Under the pieces are notes generated by a model. That model was given only the letters and a program-made list of their open reading frames with translations. It had not been told where the DNA came from and did no database searches. Positions 8,130 to 17,088 of a DNA stretch of 64,000 nucleotides are shown one piece after another; position 1 is the first letter of the stretch, and the number at the start of each line of letters is the position of its first letter. The position numbers and the translations under genes are program-made. Origin of the DNA: Xanthobacter dioxanivorans (GTDB lineage Bacteria > Pseudomonadota > Alphaproteobacteria > Rhizobiales > Xanthobacteraceae); the NCBI RefSeq assembly GCF_016807805.1, contig NZ_CP063362.1, positions 992,001 to 1,056,000 of the forward strand. The letters are read 5' to 3'.

Positions 8130-9586
8130 TGGCGGATGGCGCGGCAGGCCCGCCCGGCACCAGCGCCAGCGCCTCTGTCGCGCGCCCCCGCGTGGTGATG
8201 CCGCTGCGGCGCGCGGCGGTCGCGTTCTCCCCCGCGGATGCGGGCCTGAACCACGGCGCGGTGCTGTTCGCCAAACTGGTCTTCGCCGCCACCCTGCCGC
8301 TGTTCGCGCAGGTCTTCTATTATCTCAATGAGTATCCCCCACCTTACCTCCTGTCCAAGGGCTGGCCGTTCCTGACCCTGCCGCTGGCGCTCTACGCCAT
8401 GGCCCGGATGAAACTGCCGGTGGGCGGCATGTTCCTCGTGGTGCTAGCCTATGCGCTCGGCTTCACGCCGCTGGTCTCCATGATCCAGCTGGGCAATGGC
8501 TTCCTCGACGCGCTCACCACCACCATCAAAGCCTGGCCCTTCACCTATTACTTCAGCCTGTCGGCCATGCTCGCGCTGCTGGCCGTGCCGGTGACGAGCA
8601 TCCGCAAGGTGGTCCTGGCCTTCGGCGCTGCGACCTTCGTCCTGATGGTCCTCATCTATCTGGCCGCGCCCACCTCCTGGTACGCGAACAATCCCGCGGA
8701 CAGCAAGCTGCTGCTGTACGACCTCGAACGCGGCTATCGCGTCTACATGCCGATGTTCTTCGGCATGATCCTCGTGTTCTTCCTCGCGCGCTCGTTCATC
8801 CTGCGGCGCAACGTGCTGTTTGCCCTCGCCATCGCCCTCGCCTTCCTGCCCATGCTGTTCATCTTCAAGCAGCGCGCCGCCATCGCGGCCGCGGTGGTGG
8901 TGGTTGCGTACGGGATGACCATGTCTCTGCCACCGAAGGCGCGGCGCATCATCTTCGGCGCGGCATTGCTGGGGATGGCGGCCGGCATTGTCTTCATCGC
9001 CTACAAGCTCGGCCTGTTCTCCGGCGGCTCCCTGGACGGGGCGAAGGACGCGCTCGGCGCCTCGCTGTCGGTGCGGCAGAATTCGTCGGCGCTGGCCTTC
9101 GCCTTCCTCGGTGACGATCCCATGCGCTGGACGTTCGGCGTGGGCGCCACCACCCGCTTCAGCACCACCACGCTCAACGACATCTTCGGCAACGACCAGT
9201 TCTTCATCGCCGACCTGGGCTGGATCGGCGTGATCTTCGAGTACGGGGTGATCGGGGCAGCGCTCCTCGCCGTGCTCTACATCTGGTGCTTCATCTACGT
9301 CTTCCGCCTGACACGCGACCTTGCGGACGCCTTCACCCTCGCCCTCGCCGACTACGTGCTGTATCTGCTCGTCAGCTCGGCCGTCTATTCGGTGGTGTTC
9401 ACCCCTGGCGAACTCGGCGTGGTGATGGCGCTCATCGTCCATCTGGATCGGCAGCGGCGCAGGACGCCATGCCCTCCCGCATCGCGCGGACCACTGCACC
9501 GCGGCATCAGTCGAACCCTGGGAAACAGCCATGCCACCCGTCATGTCACGCTGGGCCGCGCCGGGGCCCCAAGGAGCGCGGGCTGA
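8126..9586 (+). CDS. Polytopic membrane protein, candidate Wzy/O-antigen-polymerase-like
   Basis: 486-aa protein starting at the ATG overlapping the stop of the glycosyltransferase gene. It has about ten hydrophobic segments (for example FAKLVFAATLPLFAQVFYYL, LALAIALAFLPMLFIF, IFGAALLGMAAGIVFIAY, YVLYLLVSSAVYSVVF). A large loop lies between segments near residues 310-370 (SVRQNSSALAFAFLGDDPMRW, GVGATTRFSTTT), where Wzy and WaaL proteins carry catalytic loops. The primary sequence does not carry a clear Wzy_C signature to my eye. The polymerase call therefore rests on topology and on its position between a transferase and an acyltransferase in a Wzy-type locus that otherwise lacks a polymerase. 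The C-terminal ~50 residues are basic and low in conservation-like features. Confidence 0.7.
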   Translation: MMADGAAGPPGTSASASVARPRVVMPLRRAAVAFSPADAGLNHGAVLFAKLVFAATLPLFAQVFYYLNEYPPPYLLSKGWPFLTLPLALYAMARMKLPVGGMFLVVLAYALGFTPLVSMIQLGNGFLDALTTTIKAWPFTYYFSLSAMLALLAVPVTSIRKVVLAFGAATFVLMVLIYLAAPTSWYANNPADSKLLLYDLERGYRVYMPMFFGMILVFFLARSFILRRNVLFALAIALAFLPMLFIFKQRAAIAAAVVVVAYGMTMSLPPKARRIIFGAALLGMAAGIVFIAYKLGLFSGGSLDGAKDALGASLSVRQNSSALAFAFLGDDPMRWTFGVGATTRFSTTTLNDIFGNDQFFIADLGWIGVIFEYGVIGAALLAVLYIWCFIYVFRLTRDLADAFTLALADYVLYLLVSSAVYSVVFTPGELGVVMALIVHLDRQRRRTPCPPASRGPLHRGISRTLGNSHATRHVTLGRAGAPRSAG

Positions 9587-9615
9587 AGCCGTGCGCAGCC
9601 GCACCCGAGGCGCCC

Positions 9616-10665
9616 ATGCTTGAATCGCTGCAAGTCCTGCGGGCGCTCGCCAGCCTGATGGTGGTGGTGTTCCATCTCGGAGCGCCGCTGCAGCGGCTCG
9701 GTCTTATCGCGCCCTGGCCGCAGTCCGGCGCCGCGGGCGTCGATATCTTCTTCGTGCTCTCGGGCTTCCTGATGCTGGTCACCACCTACGGTCGGACCGG
9801 CTACACGGCCAGCTTCTATCACAAGCGGCTCGTGCGCATCGCCCCCCTGTACTGGATCGTCACCACCGCGAGCCTCGCCTTGCTGCTGCTCGCGCCGCAG
9901 CTGGTGAAGAGCGGACGGGCCGAGACCTGGCACATCATCGCCTCCTACCTTTTCCTGCCGGCCCGGCACCCGGTGCTCGGCACCTTGGAGCCGCTTGTGG
10001 TTCCGGGATGGACACTCAACTACGAGATGTTCTTCTACCTCTTGTGGGGCATGGCCCTGCTGCTGCCGCAGCGGCAGAGGCTACCGGCAGTGAGCCTGGC
10101 GATCGCCGGCCTCGCCCTCCTCGGCATCGCCGCGCCCGGCGACAACCCGTTCTTCGCCTTCTACACATCTCCCATCATGTTGGAGTTCGTTTTCGGCCTC
10201 GCGATCGGCCTCTGGTACCTCAAGGGTCCGACGATCGGGCGCGGATGGGGCTGGGTGCTGATGGGGTGCGGCTTCGTCTCCCTGCTCTCGCAAGGCGACG
10301 TGCCACCTGAGACCCGCATGCTCCGCTGGGGCATCCCGGCGGCCATGGTGGTGGTTGGCGCCCTGGTGCTGGAACGGTCCCGGCCCGTGCCCCGGGTCGG
10401 CCTCCTCGCCTTGCTGGGGGATGCCTCCTATTCGCTCTACCTGGTTCACGGCATGGTGCTGTCCGCCGTGGGCCAGGTGTTCGTTCGGCTCTCCCCGCAG
10501 CTGGCGTTGCAGGGGCCGGCCCTCTACATCGCCTGCGCGGTGACGGCGGTAGGCGCAGCGATCGTGGTCTCCGTCGTGGTCCATCTGCTGGTGGAGCGCC
10601 CGCTCCTGCGCCTGATGAGCGAGAAGCGGCCCGCCCGCAAGGCCGCTCCGGAAGGGCGGAGCTGA
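9616..10665 (+). CDS. Acyltransferase family 3 membrane protein
   Basis: 349-aa integral-membrane O-acyltransferase (Acyl_transf_3, OafA/ExoZ-like), which adds acetyl or similar groups to polysaccharide sugars. It starts at MLESLQVLRALASLMVVVFH, containing the R and H characteristic of the family. GVDIFFVLSGFLM and YHKRLVRIAPLYW follow, and near the end DASYSLYLVHG and VVVHLLVERPLLR. About ten membrane segments are expected. The upstream open frame from 9286 is a read-through of the previous gene's shadow. It follows the membrane protein gene by 30 nt and is probably co-transcribed, decorating the polymer made by this locus. Confidence 0.9.
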   Translation: MLESLQVLRALASLMVVVFHLGAPLQRLGLIAPWPQSGAAGVDIFFVLSGFLMLVTTYGRTGYTASFYHKRLVRIAPLYWIVTTASLALLLLAPQLVKSGRAETWHIIASYLFLPARHPVLGTLEPLVVPGWTLNYEMFFYLLWGMALLLPQRQRLPAVSLAIAGLALLGIAAPGDNPFFAFYTSPIMLEFVFGLAIGLWYLKGPTIGRGWGWVLMGCGFVSLLSQGDVPPETRMLRWGIPAAMVVVGALVLERSRPVPRVGLLALLGDASYSLYLVHGMVLSAVGQVFVRLSPQLALQGPALYIACAVTAVGAAIVVSVVVHLLVERPLLRLMSEKRPARKAAPEGRS

Positions 10666-10713
10666 CACGACGTCCCCCGAGGCAGCCTTTTTCGACCGAA
10701 GGGCCCTTTCAAG

Positions 10714-10745
10714 CCTTGCCGAAGTCCGGCAAGGTCTGTCTATTC
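10714..10745 (+). terminator. Possible terminator hairpin after acyltransferase gene
   Basis: CCTTGCCG (10714-10721) pairs with CGGCAAGG (10727-10734) around AAGTC, followed by TCTGTCTATT. The T content after the stem is weak, so this is a tentative call. Confidence 0.4.
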
Positions 10746-10857
10746 CGGCCTTCGTGGCCGCTCGCGCGCCGCGCCCCTGCGGAAGGCGCGGAAGGGCGGC
10801 CACGGTGCCAGCGTTGTTCGACCGTCGATCGGTTCAGAGAGTTGAGGGGGCTGCGAG

Positions 10858-11730
10858 ATGTTGAGACGGGTGAAGAAGCTCGTGAACGAACCGGCATTTC
10901 GCGAAGCCCCGCTGACGGTGACCGGGCGGGCGATTTCCCTGGCCTTGCACGTCGCCTTCGGCCGCAGCCCCATCGCCGAGATCACCCCCGGCGCACGCCT
11001 CAAGCTTCCGGCCGACCTGCGCTTCACCACCACTTCGGTCTACCTCCTGCGCGACAGCGTGGAGCCCGAGGTCCGCTATCTCGACAAATTCGTGCGGCCG
11101 GGTGACGTGTTCGTGGACGTGGGCGCCAACATCGGCCTGTTCACGCTGAAGGCCGCCACCATCGCCAGTCGCGTGGTGGCGGCGGAGCCCGGGGCCGATG
11201 CCGGCCTCCAGCTTACGCAGAACCTCGCCCTCAACGGCTTCAAGAACGTCACGATCGTGCCCAAGGCCATTTCCGACACGGTCGGGAAGGCGGTGTTGTT
11301 TCACAATCCCCTGGGCGACGATCCCCAGGCCTTCTCCCTCATCAACGACGGCACGAGCACGGACAGCGAGGAGGTGGAGATCACCACCCTGGACACCCTC
11401 GTGGCGGACCTCGGCCTCACGCGGGTCGACTGCATCAAGATCGACGTGGAAGGGGCGGAGGACCGGGTGATCGGCGGTGCCGCCCGCACGCTGGAGACGT
11501 TCCGCCCGACCGTCATCTTCGAGATGAACTGCCCCACCCTGGTGAAGGACGGCGGCGACACCGCCGGGGCCTGGAAGGCGCTGGCGGCACATGGCTACCA
11601 CTTCTTCCAGCTTGAGGACAACGGCGCGCTGAAGCCGCTCTCCGCACGCCCCACCGACTTCGGCAACTACGTCGCCCTCCATCCGCAGGGCCGGGTCCTG
11701 GGCGAAGGCTCGACCCATCGGGCGGCGTGA
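10858..11730 (+). CDS. FkbM family methyltransferase
   Basis: 290-aa SAM-dependent O-methyltransferase of the FkbM family, often found methylating sugars in polysaccharide loci. SAM motif I is seen as DVFVDVGANIGLFTLKAA. The acidic residue of motif II lies in VAAEPGADAGLQLTQNLALNG, and the family-typical TTLDTLVADLGLTRVDCIKIDVEGAE follows, with DVEGAE diagnostic. A ribosome site TTGAGGGGGC precedes the ATG. It faces a second FkbM gene on the other strand 46 nt downstream, so the two converge. Confidence 0.93.
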   Translation: MLRRVKKLVNEPAFREAPLTVTGRAISLALHVAFGRSPIAEITPGARLKLPADLRFTTTSVYLLRDSVEPEVRYLDKFVRPGDVFVDVGANIGLFTLKAATIASRVVAAEPGADAGLQLTQNLALNGFKNVTIVPKAISDTVGKAVLFHNPLGDDPQAFSLINDGTSTDSEEVEITTLDTLVADLGLTRVDCIKIDVEGAEDRVIGGAARTLETFRPTVIFEMNCPTLVKDGGDTAGAWKALAAHGYHFFQLEDNGALKPLSARPTDFGNYVALHPQGRVLGEGSTHRAA

Positions 11731-11776
11731 CATCCGGCGCGGCCTGACACCGACGTTGGCTGGCCGTGGGTCGACG

Positions 11777-12595
11777 TCAGGCCGTCCAGCGCCGCAGATG
11801 GCCGGTCACGGCGGGGCGGGCCGAAAAAAGGAAATTGTTGACATAGACGGCCCCGCGCCGCGGCCGGGAGCCGTCAGGCACCAGCGCATGGAGCGCCTGG
11901 TGTATGGCCGGATCAAACGCCGCAATGGGCTGCATGCGCCCGCCCAGGCGGAAGAAGCCCTGATAGCCGAGCGGCTCCAGGATGCGCATCACGGCGGCCA
12001 CCGCGCCGGGTCGATGGCGCTCCTCGGCCTCGATCAGCAGGGTCGGCCGGCTGGCGCGCAGCACGCCCGCCGCCCCTTCCAGCACCTTATTCTCGTAGCC
12101 TTCCACATCGAGCTTGATGAAGCTGACATCGGCGTCCACGCACGCGTCGAGCCGCGCCAGCGTCACCCGAACGTCATCGACGGGACCGTGCATGTCGTTG
12201 GCGAGATTGCCGTCGATGGTGGCGAGCGGCGACATGTCCTGCGGAATGCGCAGCACCGCCTCGCCGCTGCCGCTCCCCAGGGCGGTCTCGAAAAGCCTCA
12301 GCTGGCCGGAGGCGAGTTCCTCGGGAAACCGCAGGCGCAGAATGCTGGCGAGGCGCGGATTGGGCTCGAAGGCGAACACCCGCGCGCCCGCCTTGAGCAG
12401 CCAGTAGGTGAAGAGCCCGCGGTTGGCGCCGATGTCGCAGACAGTGTCGCCTTGCGCCACCAGCATCGGGAGAAGCCCAATCTCGCTGGCCGGATCTCTC
12501 GCCACGTGCTCGTCGATCCATGGGCAAACGAAAGCGAAAACCCGCGGCATGCGGTTCTCGATGATGCCCTTGAATGTCGTCAGTACACGCCCCAT
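11777..12595 (-). CDS. FkbM family methyltransferase (second copy)
   Basis: 272-aa protein with FkbM landmarks: GDTVCDIGANRGLFTYWLLKAG (SAM motif I), VFAFEPNPRLASILRLRF, LARLDACVDADVSFIKLDVEGYE and LLIEAEERH. It differs clearly from its convergent neighbour at 10858 in both termini, so the pair looks like two specialised enzymes rather than a recent duplication. The likely role is methylation of sugars in the surface polysaccharide. It is transcribed divergently from the HAD phosphatase gene. Confidence 0.92.
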   Translation of the reverse strand: MGRVLTTFKGIIENRMPRVFAFVCPWIDEHVARDPASEIGLLPMLVAQGDTVCDIGANRGLFTYWLLKAGARVFAFEPNPRLASILRLRFPEELASGQLRLFETALGSGSGEAVLRIPQDMSPLATIDGNLANDMHGPVDDVRVTLARLDACVDADVSFIKLDVEGYENKVLEGAAGVLRASRPTLLIEAEERHRPGAVAAVMRILEPLGYQGFFRLGGRMQPIAAFDPAIHQALHALVPDGSRPRRGAVYVNNFLFSARPAVTGHLRRWTA

Positions 12596-12818
12596 TCCGG
12601 AACGGCCCCGTTGCGCTGGAAATGGGGTGGAATGCTGTAGCTTCTCCGGTCATACCAGACGCTAGTCAGAAGACAAGGACACCGCAGGGGCGTGATATTA
12701 CCATCCTCTTGGCCAATGCAGCTTGGCGCTTCGCCGCCTGCGCGATGCAGCGCCGGGTTAGGCTGGCTCCGGAATGCGGGAACAGCCCGGACAATGCCAG
12801 ACTGACGGGAGATCTTTC

Positions 12819-13334
12819 TTGAGCCCCCCACCCCCGCGCCGGCCTGCGGTGTTCTTCGACCGCGACGGAGTGCTCAACGTGAACACGGGCTATGCCCATC
12901 GGCCGGAGGACTTGCGCTGGGTGCCCGGCGCACAGGCGGCGGTGCGACTGTTCAACGACAGCGGCTACCTCGTCTTCGTGGTCACCAACCAGTCGGGGGT
13001 CGCCCGTGGCTACTATGGCGAGGCAGACGTGGACGCCCTGCACCACTTCATGGCCCGGCAACTGGCGGAGGGGGGAGCATGGGTGGACGACTGGCGCTAT
13101 TGCCCGTTCCACCCGGAAGCCACCGTCGAGGCCTATCGCGCCGCTCATCCCTGGCGCAAGCCGGCGCCGGGCATGATCCTCGACCTCCTCGCCCGCTGGC
13201 CGGTGGACACGGCGCGCAGCCTGCTCATCGGCGACCAGCCTTCCGACATGGAAGCGGCGGCCGCGGCGGGCATCGCCGGCCACCTGTTTCCCGGCGGTGA
13301 TCTCCTCGCCTTCGCCCGCCCCCTCGTCCCGTGA
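12819..13334 (+). CDS. HAD-IIIA phosphatase, GmhB/HisB-N-like
   Basis: 171-aa hydrolase of the D,D-heptose 1,7-bisphosphate/histidinol-phosphatase branch. It shows [10 protein letters not shown] (nucleophile D14, acid D16), [18 protein letters not shown] motif II, the WRKPAPGM lysine, and [13 protein letters not shown] motif IV. Classical GmhB zinc ligands are C-x-H...C-x-C; here only CPFHPE remains and the second pair is absent. The start is probably a TTG at 12819 with GGGAG six bases upstream; ATG at 12774 extends the frame by 15 residues. It sits 28 nt before the AGE-family gene, so both may supply a nucleotide-sugar precursor. Confidence 0.82.
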   Translation: MSPPPPRRPAVFFDRDGVLNVNTGYAHRPEDLRWVPGAQAAVRLFNDSGYLVFVVTNQSGVARGYYGEADVDALHHFMARQLAEGGAWVDDWRYCPFHPEATVEAYRAAHPWRKPAPGMILDLLARWPVDTARSLLIGDQPSDMEAAAAAGIAGHLFPGGDLLAFARPLVP

Positions 13335-13362
13335 CTCGTCTTCCTCATCCGGAGCCGCGGCC

Positions 13363-14517
13363 ATGACCCGCCCCGCCGCACAGGCCCACCCCCTCGCCGA
13401 TCTCGCCGAAGATGCCCGCGCCTGGATGTTCGGAGCGGCGGCGCCCTTGTGGGCGAGCAGGGGGCGTCACCCCAAGGGGCTGTTCGCCGAGCGCCTCGAT
13501 AGCGCCGGCGCACCGGACGACGCGCCGCGCCGCCTGTTCGTGCAGGCGCGCCATGTCTATGCCTTCTGCGAGATGGGCCGGCTCGGTTGGGACGGGCCGT
13601 GGCAGGCGCTGGCCGGCGAGACGATGGATTATCTGCTTGCCCACGGACGGCGTCCGGACGACCTGTTCATCCATCGCTTCACCGCCGATGGGCAGGTGCT
13701 GGACAAGCGGGCCGATCTCTACGACCAGGCCTTCATGCTGTTCTGCCTCGGTCATGCGGGCCGGGCGCTGAGCCGGCCCGATCTGCTCGAGGTCGCGGAA
13801 GGGCAAGCGGATGCGCTGGAGCACGGCTGGCGGCATCCGGCCGGCGGCTTTGTCGAGCACGACATTCCCCGCCCGTTCCGCCACCAGAACCCTCACATGC
13901 ATTTCTTCGAGGCCTTCTCGGCCCTCTTCGCCGTGACCGGCAGACCGCGCTGGAAGGCGCTGGCCGAGGAGATGGCGACCCTGTGCCGCGACCGCTTCAT
14001 CGACCCGGCCACGGGCGCGCTGATTGAATATTTCACGCAGGACCTCGTGCCCGCCCCTGGCATCGACGGCACCATCGTGGAGCCGGGACACTGCTTCGAA
14101 TGGGCGTGGCTGTTCGAGGGACTTTCGGCCTGGGGCTGGCCCGGCGCCGAGATTTCCGACCGCCTCGTCGCCTTCGGCCGGCGCACCGGCATCGATCCGG
14201 TACAGGACGTGGCCATCAACGAGGTGCTGACCGACGGCTCGGTGCACAAGGCCACCGCCCGCCTCTGGCCGCAGACGGAACGGTTGAAGGTGGCGCTCGC
14301 CCGATTGCGCCGCACCGGTCGCCCGGACGAGGAGCGCGAGGCCCGGCGTGCCTATCAGGGCCTCAAGCTCTATCTCGACATGCCCGTTCCCGGCACGTGG
14401 CAGGACGTGCTGAACCCCGATGGCACCTTCGTGCCCATGCCGGCGCCCGGCAGCTCGCTCTACCACATCACCTGCGCCATGGCCGAGCTCGTGGATACCG
14501 TGGAAGGCCGACGCTAG
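13363..14517 (+). CDS. AGE/mannose isomerase family sugar epimerase-isomerase
   Basis: 384-aa protein of the N-acylglucosamine 2-epimerase superfamily (six-hairpin barrel). Recognisable stretches are RRLFVQARHVYAFCEMG, DLYDQAFMLFCLGHA, RHQNPHMHFFEAFSALF, GTIVEPGHCFEWAWLF and ATARLWPQTERLKVAL. Conserved histidines and the arginine match the active-site positions of AGE/YihS enzymes. Members interconvert mannose and fructose, or GlcNAc and ManNAc. With a WecG-family transferase in the locus, making a ManNAc-type precursor is possible, but substrate cannot be fixed from sequence. Confidence 0.85.
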   Translation: MTRPAAQAHPLADLAEDARAWMFGAAAPLWASRGRHPKGLFAERLDSAGAPDDAPRRLFVQARHVYAFCEMGRLGWDGPWQALAGETMDYLLAHGRRPDDLFIHRFTADGQVLDKRADLYDQAFMLFCLGHAGRALSRPDLLEVAEGQADALEHGWRHPAGGFVEHDIPRPFRHQNPHMHFFEAFSALFAVTGRPRWKALAEEMATLCRDRFIDPATGALIEYFTQDLVPAPGIDGTIVEPGHCFEWAWLFEGLSAWGWPGAEISDRLVAFGRRTGIDPVQDVAINEVLTDGSVHKATARLWPQTERLKVALARLRRTGRPDEEREARRAYQGLKLYLDMPVPGTWQDVLNPDGTFVPMPAPGSSLYHITCAMAELVDTVEGRR

Positions 14518-14581
14518 CGCACGCGCCGATCGGCTGCCTCGCAAGCTGATCGGAAAACGCGTTATCCATCTTAGAGTTGGA

Positions 14582-14640
14582 GGGCTTTCGAGCGAGGCGG
14601 ATTCCTGAAGGCTGAAGGACAACGCGTTGAAACAACGCGC
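14582..14640. repeat. Dispersed intergenic repeat-like segment
   Basis: GGGCTTTCGAGCGAGGCGGA followed by CTGAAGGACAACGCGTTG resembles the element near 3641. It lies between convergent genes. Similarity was judged by eye. Confidence 0.3.
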
Positions 14641-14689
14641 CTGGGCAAGGCCGCGCCCATCCGTGCGAAAGCGCGCCGCCTCGCCGCCG

Positions 14690-15739
14690 TCACGGCATCG
14701 GCGCGGCGCAGTCCTTGAGCCCGAGGCTCACGCAGATGGTGAGGGCGAGGGAGCGATAGTCCGGATTGTCCGGTCCCGGCGGACCGGGCGGCTCGAGGCC
14801 GATGGCGTAGAGCATGGCCCCGCCCTGCGGATCGCCGAGCACCTCCAAGAACTGCCGTGCCGTGCGTTCGACGGTAAAGCGCGGGCCACCCGACTCGGAC
14901 GGCATCACCGGGATGCCGAGCGCCAGCGGCCCCTTCCAGAGGTGGCGATAGGCGCGGAACGCCTGCTCCGGCCGGAAGGTCGGGCCCGCGTCGTAGGCCA
15001 TGATGGAGACAAGGTCGATGCCGCGCGCCTGCGGCGAACGGAGCACGGCGAGCATCATGCCCACATAGGGGCCGTAGCGCGGCTCGGCGGTGGCGAAGGT
15101 GCCCTCGCCATAGGCGCCGACGCTCCAGCCCGCCACGGATACCACATAGGGGCGCGGCAGGACGCGGCGCAGATCCGCCAGAACCGCGATGGCGCGAGCA
15201 TCGTCAGCGCAGGCGACGCGCCCGTCCGGGGTGCGGGTGCAGCCCGAGTCCGGCGTCTCGTAGTCGAGGTCGACGCCGTCGGCGCCGAGATCCTTCACCA
15301 ACCGGGCGAGGGCCTCGAAATTGCGCGCGTCCCATCCGAAGTGACCCCACCCGCCGACGGAGACGAGCACCCGCACCGTGGGGTGACGTTGGTGTAATGT
15401 GGCGATCGCCCCCTTCAGCACCTGCCCGGAAAACGGAAAGAGCAGGCCGGTGCGCGAGAGATCGAGGTTGCCGTCATAGGCGAGGTCCGGCCGGGTGAAG
15501 CCGAGCGCCACGTGGGTGATGTAGCCCGGCAGCCGGGCGAGACGGGTGGCCTCGGGATCGTCGGTCTTCACTTCTGTCCATGAGGCCAGATAGGCGAGGA
15601 AAGGGCGCGCCGTGTCCTCGGCGCGCGCGCCGCCGGCCGAAGCCGCCATGCCAAGGAAGACCAGGAGGAGCGTTAGAAGACGGACGGCCCGGCCATGCCC
15701 TTGGTGATGGTGAGAAGCATGATTCTGATGTCGAACCAT
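14690..15739 (-). CDS. Secreted glycoside hydrolase family 18 (chitinase-like)
   Basis: 349-aa protein. A hydrophobic signal RAVRLLTLLLVFLGMAASAGGARA (about 17-40) precedes the mature domain beginning EDTARPFLAYLASW. The GH18 catalytic motif DxxDxDxE is intact as DGVDLDYE (154-161, acid E161), preceded by the SVGGW motif (127-131) typical of the third barrel strand. YGPYVGMMLA and LVSIMAYD supply the later barrel motifs. GH18 enzymes cleave beta-1,4 bonds next to N-acetylated sugars. The gene overlaps the 3' end of the priming transferase gene by 67 nt, so it is co-expressed with polymer synthesis and may trim or release the product. The start is uncertain because no strong ribosome site is visible. 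Confidence 0.85.
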   Translation of the reverse strand: MVRHQNHASHHHQGHGRAVRLLTLLLVFLGMAASAGGARAEDTARPFLAYLASWTEVKTDDPEATRLARLPGYITHVALGFTRPDLAYDGNLDLSRTGLLFPFSGQVLKGAIATLHQRHPTVRVLVSVGGWGHFGWDARNFEALARLVKDLGADGVDLDYETPDSGCTRTPDGRVACADDARAIAVLADLRRVLPRPYVVSVAGWSVGAYGEGTFATAEPRYGPYVGMMLAVLRSPQARGIDLVSIMAYDAGPTFRPEQAFRAYRHLWKGPLALGIPVMPSESGGPRFTVERTARQFLEVLGDPQGGAMLYAIGLEPPGPPGPDNPDYRSLALTICVSLGLKDCAAPMP

Positions 15740-17088
15740 ATGGACCAGTGCTCGATGTAGAACAGGTCGAGCTCGACGCCCCGCTCGGCCTTCTCCAGGG
15801 TGTTGATGCCGCCACGCATGCCGTTGATCTGCGCCCAGCCGGTAATGCCCGGCTTCATCCGGTAGCGGGCCACATACTGGCGGATGGCCTCGTAGCGCAC
15901 GTTGCTCGCCACCTGCATGTTGGGCACGTGCGGGCGGGGGCCCACCACCGACATCTCCCCCTTCATCACGTTGATAAGCTGGGGCAGTTCGTCGATGGAA
16001 GAGGCCCGCAGGAAGGCCCCCACCTTGGTAATGCGCGGATCGGCCTTGGACGTGCCCTTGGAGCCGTCGTCGGAGGGGTCGACCCGCATGGTCCGCAGCT
16101 TGTAGCACTGGAACACGCGGTTGTTCAGGCCCACACGCGGTTGGCGGAAGAGAATCGGCCCGGGCGAATCGAGCTTGATGGCGATGGCCGCGATGAGGAG
16201 GATCGGGGCGGTGAGCATGAGGCCGATGGCGGCGACCACATAGTCCTCGACCCCCTTGAGCAGGCCGAGGGAGCCCTTGAGCGGCTGCTGTTGCACCTGC
16301 AGGGCCGGCTCCCCGGCGATCCGCGTCAGGTTGGCGTAGTTCAGCATGAAGCGATCGGGATCGAGCTCCACGATCACGTCCGCGGCAATCTGGAACATCT
16401 GGTTGGCGATGGAGCTGATCGCCTGCGGGTCGTCCCAGCTCTTGGTCACCACCACGATGTCGACGGGATTGTGCTTCACGTATTCGAGCAGGTCCTTGAG
16501 ACCGCCGAGAACGGGCAAATCGTCCTGCGCCCCCGGCAGCGCCGGCGCGCCCATCGGATGGGCGTCGTCGAACAGGGCCGTGAAGGTGAGAAGGCCGCCG
16601 GCGCCCTCTTCCTCGCCATAGCGGCGGACCAGGTCGCGGGCCCGGTCGAGATCACCGATGAGCACCACGTTGCGCCGGAGCACCGCGTGGCTGTGCACCA
16701 GGCCCATGCCGATACGCACCAGGACGAGGCGGCCGAGGATGAGGGCGATCGCGGTGACCGCGCCCCAGCCGAGCAAGGCGGCCAGATTGGTGTCACCAAT
16801 CGGGATGAGGGCGTAGTAGCAGATGGCGACGACCGCACCCGCCGGCGCCCCGGCCACGGCGAGGTGGCCGATCTGGCGCAGCGGGCGCACATAATGCTCG
16901 ACCCGGTAGCCGCGGCCGAGCTGCAGGATCTGCACGAAGGTGACCGCGCCGATCACCCACAGGATCGCCATCTGGCTCCAGGAGAGGAACTCCCACCGCC
17001 AGTGCGCAACCACCGCCGCAAGCACTGCCATGACAAGGTCGCACAGAAGGACGAGCCGGTTGACCAGGCCGTGGGTCCAACGTGTCAT
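15673..17088 (-). CDS. Undecaprenyl-phosphate sugar phosphotransferase (WcaJ-like)
   Basis: 471-aa polyprenyl glycosylphosphotransferase that loads the first sugar-1-phosphate onto undecaprenyl phosphate. The N-terminal half has four membrane segments and a CoA-binding-like domain (VVLIGDLDRARDLVRRYG). The C-terminal half is the catalytic bacterial sugar transferase domain: membrane helix, DSPGPILFRQPRVG, YKLRTMRVD, KVGAFLRASSIDELPQL, NVMKGEMSVVGPRP, MKPGITGWAQ. The ATG at 17088 is favoured because GGGGGCG lies just upstream; the frame extends to 17166. HfsE, UppE-like and WcaJ enzymes share this layout. This is the only priming enzyme in the locus. Confidence 0.93.
   Translation of the reverse strand: MTRWTHGLVNRLVLLCDLVMAVLAAVVAHWRWEFLSWSQMAILWVIGAVTFVQILQLGRGYRVEHYVRPLRQIGHLAVAGAPAGAVVAICYYALIPIGDTNLAALLGWGAVTAIALILGRLVLVRIGMGLVHSHAVLRRNVVLIGDLDRARDLVRRYGEEEGAGGLLTFTALFDDAHPMGAPALPGAQDDLPVLGGLKDLLEYVKHNPVDIVVVTKSWDDPQAISSIANQMFQIAADVIVELDPDRFMLNYANLTRIAGEPALQVQQQPLKGSLGLLKGVEDYVVAAIGLMLTAPILLIAAIAIKLDSPGPILFRQPRVGLNNRVFQCYKLRTMRVDPSDDGSKGTSKADPRITKVGAFLRASSIDELPQLINVMKGEMSVVGPRPHVPNMQVASNVRYEAIRQYVARYRMKPGITGWAQINGMRGGINTLEKAERGVELDLFYIEHWSIWFDIRIMLLTITKGMAGPSVF

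Noticed and set aside
14337..14460. Possible CRISPR-like repetition in GC-rich stretches
   Set aside because: No regularly spaced 20-40 bp direct repeats with unique spacers exist here or elsewhere in the window.
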